A stretch of DNA of 64,000 nt from Sediminibacterium roseum (lineage in GTDB: Bacteria; Bacteroidota; Bacteroidia; Chitinophagales; Chitinophagaceae): contig NZ_JAACJS010000012.1 of the NCBI RefSeq assembly GCF_009939005.1, positions 62,001 through 126,000 of the forward strand, read 5' to 3'. Positions within the stretch are counted from its first letter, which is position 1, and every line of letters begins with the position of its first letter. Below, piece by piece: positions 59,068 to 64,000 of this stretch. The position numbers were made by a program, and so were the translations under genes. The notes beneath the pieces were generated by a model that was given only the letters and a program-made list of their open reading frames with translations, made no database searches and was not told the DNA's origin.

Positions 59068-60627
59068 ATGAGAAAGTACATCATTCCTTTTTTGTCAGCC
59101 TTTCTTTTATTGGCAAACGGAATTGCGCACGCGCAACTTTCCGCAACACAGATCGATTCGCTGGTAGAGCGTACATTAAAGGCTTTCAATGTGCCGGGCA
59201 TTGCGGTTGCGGTGGTGAAGGATGGAAAGATCGTTCATGCAAAGGGTTACGGCGTGCGCTCGTTGCGTACGATGCAGAAAGTGGATGAACACACGCTGTT
59301 TGGTGTTGCCTCTAACAGCAAGGCATTTACCACGGCAGCATTGGGTATGCTGATCGATGAGGGCAAACTGAAATGGGATGATAAAGTGACGGATTACATT
59401 CCCGCGTTTAAATTGTACAATCCGTATGTAACGGACGAGTTCACCATCCGCGACCTGCTCACGCACAGAAGCGGTCTTGGCCTCGGGGCCGGCGACCTGA
59501 TGATGTTCCCGGCCGGTAGTGATTTTACACGCGAAGACATCATACACAACCTGCGTTACTTGAAGCCTGTTTCGTCGTTCCGCACAAAATACGATTACGA
59601 CAACAATCTTTACATCGTGGCAGGAGAGATCATCGCAAAAGTTTCGGGAATGAGTTGGGAAGATTTTATTGAGAAGCGCATGATGCAGCCTTTGGAAATG
59701 AAAGAAAGCGCGGCATCGTTCTCCCGAATCAAAAACAAAACCAATGCCATTGATGCACATGCGCCCGCTGATGGAAAGCTGGAAGTGATCGATGGCGTAT
59801 TCAGCGAAACCGCGAATGCCGCAGGCGGAATCTGGAGCAGTGTAACTGATATGAGCAAATGGATCATCATGCAGATGAACGATGGCAGGTACGGCGATGC
59901 CCCGTACAAACAGTTGTTCAGCAAAAAGGTACACGATGAAATGTGGTCGCCGCAAACCATCCAGCCCGTTCGCACTTCACCGCCTTACAATACGCATTTT
60001 GCAACCTATGGGCTGGGCTGGGGCCTGGCGGATGTGAAAGGATACAAACAGGTGAGCCATACCGGCGGACTGGCGGGTATTGTTACACAGGTTTTACTTC
60101 TTCCCGAATTACAGCTCGGCATCATTGTATTTACCAACCAGCAGCAGGGGGCTGCTTTTACAGCGGTTTCAAACACGATCAAAGACAGTTACATCGGCGT
60201 TACCGGAATGGATTGGGTGAAGGTGTTATCGGAGCGGGTTGCGGCCAATGAGGCCAATGCAAAAAAGATCACCGACGATGTGTGGAAGAACATCGCGGAG
60301 CAGCAAAAAAAGAACGACGGCAAGGCAGACATTCAGGCTTTCCTCGGCACTTATAACGACCAGTGGTTTGGCGATGTTTCCATTACGATGAAAGATGGAA
60401 AGCCATGGTTCCAATCCAAACGCTCGCCCAAACTGTCAGGAGAATTGCTCCCTTACAAAGGCAACACGTTCATTGCAAAATGGACAGACAGGAGTATGGA
60501 CGCCGACGCTTTTGTGATGTTCAGCGTAGACAACGATGGCAAACCATCCGGTATGAAAATGAAAGCGATCTCGCCGCTCACGGATTTTAGTTTTGATTTC
60601 CAGGACCTGGATTTCAGGAAAAAATAG
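59068..60627 (+). CDS. Serine hydrolase with C-terminal DUF3471-like domain
   Basis: A 519-residue exported protein (signal MRKYIIPFLSAFLLLANGIAHAQ; the ATG at 59068 was chosen for this). The class C beta-lactamase fold has SxxK at S82-N-S-K85 (ASNSKAF), YxN at Y177-D-N179, and HTGG at 331-334, all intact, in contrast to the HSN form of the hydrolase at 600-1769. Residues 420-519 form a second domain, with FLGTYNDQWFGDVSITMKDGK, of the DUF3471 type. The role is likely D-amino acid peptide or ester hydrolysis in the periplasm. It is 109 bp after the M1 peptidase gene. Confidence 0.92.
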   Translation: MRKYIIPFLSAFLLLANGIAHAQLSATQIDSLVERTLKAFNVPGIAVAVVKDGKIVHAKGYGVRSLRTMQKVDEHTLFGVASNSKAFTTAALGMLIDEGKLKWDDKVTDYIPAFKLYNPYVTDEFTIRDLLTHRSGLGLGAGDLMMFPAGSDFTREDIIHNLRYLKPVSSFRTKYDYDNNLYIVAGEIIAKVSGMSWEDFIEKRMMQPLEMKESAASFSRIKNKTNAIDAHAPADGKLEVIDGVFSETANAAGGIWSSVTDMSKWIIMQMNDGRYGDAPYKQLFSKKVHDEMWSPQTIQPVRTSPPYNTHFATYGLGWGLADVKGYKQVSHTGGLAGIVTQVLLLPELQLGIIVFTNQQQGAAFTAVSNTIKDSYIGVTGMDWVKVLSERVAANEANAKKITDDVWKNIAEQQKKNDGKADIQAFLGTYNDQWFGDVSITMKDGKPWFQSKRSPKLSGELLPYKGNTFIAKWTDRSMDADAFVMFSVDNDGKPSGMKMKAISPLTDFSFDFQDLDFRKK

Positions 60628-60635
60628 TTATGGAA

Positions 60636-60672
60636 AACAACGGCCATCATCAAAGGGTTGACGGCCGTTGTT
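60636..60672. terminator. Hairpin between convergent serine hydrolase and VOC genes
   Basis: AACAACGGCC and GGCCGTTGTT pair perfectly around a 17-nt loop. On the minus strand it is followed by TTTTCC, so it mainly ends the VOC gene transcript; it can also stop the plus-strand one. Confidence 0.75.
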
Positions 60673-60685
60673 CTCGCAAAAAATA

Positions 60686-61144
60686 TTATTTGCCGTCGTA
60701 AGCATCCTGCAACTGCTGTACATTGATCTTGTTCATCGTAAGCATGGCATCCATTACCCGTTTTGCTTTCTGCCGGTCCGGATCGCCCATCAGCCGCCCA
60801 AGCGCCGAGGGAATGATCTGCCAGGAGAGGCCGAACCTGTCTTTGAGCCACCCGCATCTTTCCTCGGTGCCGCCGCCTTCGAGCAATTTGCTCCAGAGAT
60901 CGTCTACTTCTTCCTGTGTTTCGCAGTTTACAAAAAAGGAGATCGCAGGAGTGAATTTGAACATCGGCCCGCCGTTCAGCACCATGAATTCCTGTCCGTA
61001 CAGTTGAAACGTGCCGGTAAGCACCTGGCCATCCGGCAGTCGATGCATGTTGCCGGCGCTGGCATCTTTAAAAACAGAGGTATAAAAACCGATCGCCTCT
61101 TCTGCGTTGCCATCGAACCAAAGGAAAGGGGTTATTTTTTGCAT
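60686..61144 (-). CDS. VOC (PhnB/3-DMU-9-3-mt-like) protein
   Basis: A 152-residue protein starting MQKITPFLWFDGNAEEAIGFYTSVFKDA, which is the classical PhnB/YycE-type glyoxalase-fold start, with GTFQLYGQEFMVLNGGP and GGTEERCGWLKDRFGLSWQIIP, repeated in two half-domains. It belongs to the vicinal oxygen chelate superfamily; metal ligands typical of glyoxalase I are not all present, and these proteins are of uncertain function. It is 37 bp downstream of the DUF1801 gene. Confidence 0.88.
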   Translation of the reverse strand: MQKITPFLWFDGNAEEAIGFYTSVFKDASAGNMHRLPDGQVLTGTFQLYGQEFMVLNGGPMFKFTPAISFFVNCETQEEVDDLWSKLLEGGGTEERCGWLKDRFGLSWQIIPSALGRLMGDPDRQKAKRVMDAMLTMNKINVQQLQDAYDGK

Positions 61145-61181
61145 GGTGTAAGGTTTATAAGTTGAGTTTTGTGGTTAGTGA

Positions 61182-61604
61182 TCACTTTTTCTTTTTTTCC
61201 TTCTTCAACTTCTCTTTCGCGATGTTATCCGCGATCCTGGCCCTGACAATCTTACGGATGAGTGATACAGGAAGCTTTTTGTTTTTCGGAAACTGTATCG
61301 CGCCCTTCGATGTCTGGTAATCTTGCAGTTGTTCGGCAAACGCTTTTACGGTTGAGCTGTTCCATGGATAAAAACCGATGTGGTTCTTCCAGTTTGCAAA
61401 TCCTACCAGCATGCCATGCAGTTGAAATGCGGGCATTCCGTAACTGATCATTTCCTTTGCAGCGGGCGCAGTACTTTGTATGATGCTGCGGAGCTGCTGT
61501 AACCCTTCCGCTGCATCACCGGGTTGGGAAGCGATGTAGTCATCAATGGTAGCCGGTTTGTTTTTCTGCATAACATCGGGTTTTGATGAATGATTTTTCT
61601 TCAA
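61182..61604 (-). CDS. DUF1801 (YdhG-like) protein
   Basis: A 140-residue protein with ATIDDYIASQPGDAAEGLQQLR, EMISYGMPAFQLHG and HIGFYPWNSSTVKAF, the family pattern of DUF1801. The C-terminus is a very basic tail (KEKLKKEKKKK). Function is not known; the fold is that of the iron-chaperone-like YdhG group. The start at 61604 and the Met 11 codons in (61571) are both possible. It leads the small operon with the VOC protein. Confidence 0.82.
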   Translation of the reverse strand: MKKNHSSKPDVMQKNKPATIDDYIASQPGDAAEGLQQLRSIIQSTAPAAKEMISYGMPAFQLHGMLVGFANWKNHIGFYPWNSSTVKAFAEQLQDYQTSKGAIQFPKNKKLPVSLIRKIVRARIADNIAKEKLKKEKKKK

Positions 61605-61728
61605 GACAGCCGTCCGTTTTCAACAATTTAAAATTACAACGCGTGCGTTGAAAAAAAGGTGCCGATCATGTCAACATTAGGGGGTATTTGCGACAAAATG
61701 AGTAGACTTGCAGGGTAAATGTCCCGTT

Positions 61729-62691
61729 ATGCTGCATTTAGGAATCATTCTCCCCAAGGATTACCGCCTGCTCAGTGTTGCTGCGATACTCGATGTGTTC
61801 GAAGCCGTAAACCGCATCCATATCGAAAAAAATGCAGGCGCCTTTTACCGCATCACGATTTTTGGAACGGAAGTGGGCGCGGAGACCTCTTTTCATGGCT
61901 ACCCGATGGAATCGATCTACGCAGATGTTAAACCCGACCTGATCCTCATTCCATCTTTTGCAACGCCGGATATGCAGCTTACCCTGCAGCGCAACGGGCC
62001 TTTTATTCCATGGCTCATCAGGCAATACCAGGGCGGGGCAGAAGTGGCCAGTTTCTGCACCGGGGCCTTCCTGCTTGGCGCTTCGAAATTGCTGGATGGA
62101 AAAGTGGCCACCACACACGTTGACGCGGTGCGTGCATTTGCCAATGCTTTTCCAAACATTACTTTACGCGTTGATAAGACGGTTACCGAGGACCAGAAAA
62201 TATATACCAGCGGCGGCTCAACATCATCGTTTCATTTACTCCTGCACCTGGTGCAGAAACACTGCGGGAAAGAGGTGGCCGTGCGTATTTCAAAAATATT
62301 TGCGATCGATATGGACAGGCACAGCCAGTCGTATTTCAGCACATTCACCCCATCGCGCAGCCACAACGATGAGCTTGTTGCGCTGGTGCAGGAAAAGATC
62401 GAGACCAATTTTCATTTGATCGAGAACCTCGAAGAGATCATCAAAGACATCCCTTCCAGCCGCCGAAACCTGCTGCGCCGTTTCAAATCGGTAACAGGTA
62501 TTGCACCGATCGAATACCTGCAGCAGGTAAGGATCGAGGCCTCTAAAAAAATGCTGGAACAAAGCAACCGGCAAATGTCTGATGTGATCAATCACACCGG
62601 CTACAACGATCCCAAAGCATTCCGCAAAGTGTTCAGGAAGATCGTGGGCATGACGCCGAGCGATTACAGGGAGAAATTCCAGATAAGGTGA
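61729..62691 (+). CDS. GlxA-family AraC-type regulator
   Basis: A 320-residue regulator. Residues 1-190 are a DJ-1/PfpI (GATase1-like) domain, with the elbow SFCTGAFLLGASKLLDGK carrying the Cys that would be the nucleophile in active relatives, and TSGGSTSSFHLLLHLV. Residues 220-320 are the AraC DNA-binding domain with two helix-turn-helix motifs (SSRRNLLRRFKSVTG and MSDVINHTGYNDPKAFRKVF). Such proteins sense small molecules and activate nearby genes, but the target is not clear. The ATG at 61729 is preferred to an upstream TTG at 61708. It stands divergent to the DUF1801/VOC operon. Confidence 0.9.
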   Translation: MLHLGIILPKDYRLLSVAAILDVFEAVNRIHIEKNAGAFYRITIFGTEVGAETSFHGYPMESIYADVKPDLILIPSFATPDMQLTLQRNGPFIPWLIRQYQGGAEVASFCTGAFLLGASKLLDGKVATTHVDAVRAFANAFPNITLRVDKTVTEDQKIYTSGGSTSSFHLLLHLVQKHCGKEVAVRISKIFAIDMDRHSQSYFSTFTPSRSHNDELVALVQEKIETNFHLIENLEEIIKDIPSSRRNLLRRFKSVTGIAPIEYLQQVRIEASKKMLEQSNRQMSDVINHTGYNDPKAFRKVFRKIVGMTPSDYREKFQIR

Positions 62692-62703
62692 TTGTCAACT
62701 GCA

Positions 62704-63831
62704 TTACACCGTAAAAAAGATCTTTTTCCGGTACAGGAAATAACAGATGCCCCATTCCAGTCCGAAGATACATAGCGATGAAATGATGTTGCTGATCATT
62801 ACCGGGGTGCCCGCAAAACCGAGCAACCCATTGCATATCGCGCTGATGTAGCCGTTGAACCAGCGGTGCCCCACTATCTCGAAGAACAGGTAGATGAACA
62901 GCGAGTTCATGCCTATCACCGTAAAAAACATGAGGTGCTTTTTGTGCGACCTGGTATCGATCCACCAATAACAAAGACAAAGCGCAAGCAGGCACCATCC
63001 CAGTGAAACGATCGTAAAGGAGCTGGTGGCGATCCGTTTGATGACAGGGGTGATGCCGGCGAGATCGAGTCCATACCCGAGCACGATGCAGAGGGCTCCC
63101 CATACAAGCAGTATTTTCAGTTTACCCGGTTTGCGCTGCATCAATATTTTTCCCGTAAGTGCGCCTGCAATGGTATGTACGGCGGTTGGTATGCAATTGA
63201 TGGCAACCCATCCACCTTTGTTGATCTTGTTCATCAAAAGAAGATCAACATAGTTCCCGAAATTATGCTGGTCTGTAAAAGGCTGGTCAAACCCCGGCAC
63301 ATTTGTACAGCGGTACAACAGCTCGGTGAGCAAAAGAATACCCGCGCATGCTAAAACCTGCGCAGTGACGCTCCACCGGAATATCAGGAAAGCAACCAGT
63401 GTAGTGAACGAAAGCTGCGTCAACACATCCCACAGCTCGAACGATAACCCCGTTCGTCTTACTGCATAATCGAGAACGCCCCAGAAAAAAAGCCAGGCGC
63501 AGCGCTTGAGCGTTTTTTTGAACGACGCGTTCCACGATAGTCCTTGTGCCTGCTGCTTGTGCTGCGAATAGGCCATGGCAACGCCGGCCATGAACATGAA
63601 TGCGGGTTGCACCATGTCCCAGAAACGCAGGCCGTTCCATGGATGGTGTTCGAACTGGATGAAAAATGCATATAGCGCAGTGCCCTCCGACGCCTTCACC
63701 AGGTGATCGAACAAGCCTGCGCCCGCCAGGGCCAGTAACACCATTACGAGGCCGCGCATGAAATCGAGAGACAGCAGTCGTTGCAAGGTAAAAAACGGAT
63801 TTGTTTTTAATGGTTGATCATTGCATTGCAC
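62704..63831 (-). CDS. NagX/DUF5009-like multi-pass membrane protein
   Basis: A 375-residue membrane protein with about ten helices if translation starts at the GTG at 63831. It starts with LLSLDFMRGLVMVLLAL, the Bacteroidota DUF5009 / heparan-alpha-glucosaminide N-acetyltransferase-like signature, followed by WDMVQPAFMFMAGVAMAYS and GGWVAINCIPTAVHTIAGAL. The frame is open to 63942, but that part overlaps the next gene, so a start near 63831 is likely; there is no ATG. Enzymes of this group move acetyl groups across the inner membrane to GlcNAc-type sugars. The substrate is inferred only. Confidence 0.78.
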   Translation of the reverse strand: MQCNDQPLKTNPFFTLQRLLSLDFMRGLVMVLLALAGAGLFDHLVKASEGTALYAFFIQFEHHPWNGLRFWDMVQPAFMFMAGVAMAYSQHKQQAQGLSWNASFKKTLKRCAWLFFWGVLDYAVRRTGLSFELWDVLTQLSFTTLVAFLIFRWSVTAQVLACAGILLLTELLYRCTNVPGFDQPFTDQHNFGNYVDLLLMNKINKGGWVAINCIPTAVHTIAGALTGKILMQRKPGKLKILLVWGALCIVLGYGLDLAGITPVIKRIATSSFTIVSLGWCLLALCLCYWWIDTRSHKKHLMFFTVIGMNSLFIYLFFEIVGHRWFNGYISAICNGLLGFAGTPVMISNIISSLCIFGLEWGICYFLYRKKIFFTV

Positions 63832-63862
63832 CTGCGCAATGCAACGCTGACGGAACGAAAAC

Positions 63863-64000
63863 TCAGGATTCCAACGCCTGTTTTGCAAACGCAACACATT
63901 TCTTTGTTTCTTCCACCGCATTTGAGCCGGCGGGAATCTCATATTCCAGCTCGATGGTTGCGGGTATCCGGTATTTTTTTTCCCTGAGCAACGTGAGTAT
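63863..64000 (-). CDS. C-terminal end of a probable TIM-barrel sugar isomerase/epimerase
   Basis: The frame is open from the window edge to the TGA at 63863-63865, 45 residues. It reads ILTLLREKKYRIPATIELEY, then EIPAGSNAVEETKKCVAFAKQALES. This matches the C-terminus of xylose isomerase-like TIM-barrel proteins of Bacteroidota, where the segment before it is the last strand and helix of the barrel. The start is outside the window. It is on the same strand as and upstream of the NagX-like gene, so the two may be in one operon. Family call is tentative. Confidence 0.6.
   Translation of the reverse strand: MLTLLREKKYRIPATIELEYEIPAGSNAVEETKKCVAFAKQALES

Overview
The window looks like chromosome of a Bacteroidota bacterium, most likely a Chitinophagaceae-type (Sphingobacteriia/Chitinophagia) species. 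The basis is family content rather than rRNA, which is absent: TonB-dependent receptors with N-terminal carboxypeptidase-like domains, many lipoproteins and secreted proteins, a type B L31, a short (476 aa) arginine decarboxylase, BshB1 with a bacilliredoxin, a NagB fused to a PIG-L domain, and several upstream sites that match the Bacteroidota TAnnTTTG -7 box (the one before rpmE has a TTTG exactly 20 bp upstream). No plasmid, phage, IS or CRISPR signature was seen.

Layout. 1-10.4 kb: end of a secreted protein, a serine hydrolase, then a stress-like group (YtxH-like protein, XRE regulator, DUF4142 lipoprotein, DUF892 protein with a histone-like tail, two small unknowns), a receiver protein with a small lipoprotein, a PAS-PAS-HK-REC-HPt hybrid kinase followed by a second receiver, and an Hsp20. 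10.5 kb: tRNA-Arg(ACG) with its terminator. 10.7-14.3 kb: an SDR, a phytanoyl-CoA dioxygenase-like protein, a BamA-type barrel, a PAP2-like membrane protein. 14.5-20.9 kb (minus strand): GlcNAc and glycolysis block: GH20 hexosaminidase, NagB/PIG-L fusion, pyruvate kinase, phosphofructokinase. 21-27 kb: arginine deiminase-like/CtlX pair, a CrtA-like protein, hutI and hutG, then a tandem hairpin-repeat array. 27.3-33.8 kb: ABC-F ATPase, DUF3347 lipoprotein, TonB receptor, a low-complexity secreted protein. 34-37.5 kb: thrS-infC-rpmI-rplT. 37.7-49.4 kb: speA, a secreted NTF2-like protein, a TraB/GumN-ECF sigma-membrane protein operon, a second Hsp20, bacilliredoxin, lgt, an outer-membrane barrel receptor, YajQ, rpmE, a lipoprotein. 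49.7-52.6 kb: bshB1, aguB, aguA. 52.6-64 kb: Rieske lipoprotein/TPMT-like methyltransferase/HD operon, MFS transporter, cell-wall amidase, M1 peptidase, second serine hydrolase, VOC and DUF1801 proteins, a GlxA-type AraC regulator, a NagX-like membrane protein, and the 3' end of a probable TIM-barrel sugar isomerase/epimerase.

How genes fit together. speA, aguA and aguB make the full arginine-agmatine-carbamoylputrescine-putrescine route, although speA lies 11 kb from the other two. BshB1 and the bacilliredoxin suggest bacillithiol metabolism. GH20 plus the NagB fusion process GlcNAc. pfkA-pyk form a glycolytic operon. hutI/hutG are the last two steps of histidine degradation without hutH/hutU nearby.

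The least explained part of the window is its intergenic DNA. There are at least three unrelated families of short structured repeats: a 39-bp tandem hairpin array after hutG, AATTCCTAATT inverted repeats sitting just upstream of hutG and aguB, and a ~55-60 nt element before thrS, infC and speA (with a partial inverted copy before bshB1). There is also a 57-bp perfect palindrome and a nested inverted repeat after hsp20. No clear new defence or mobile system was found; the repeat families, the DUF892-histone tail fusion and the TraB-ECF operon are the best leads.
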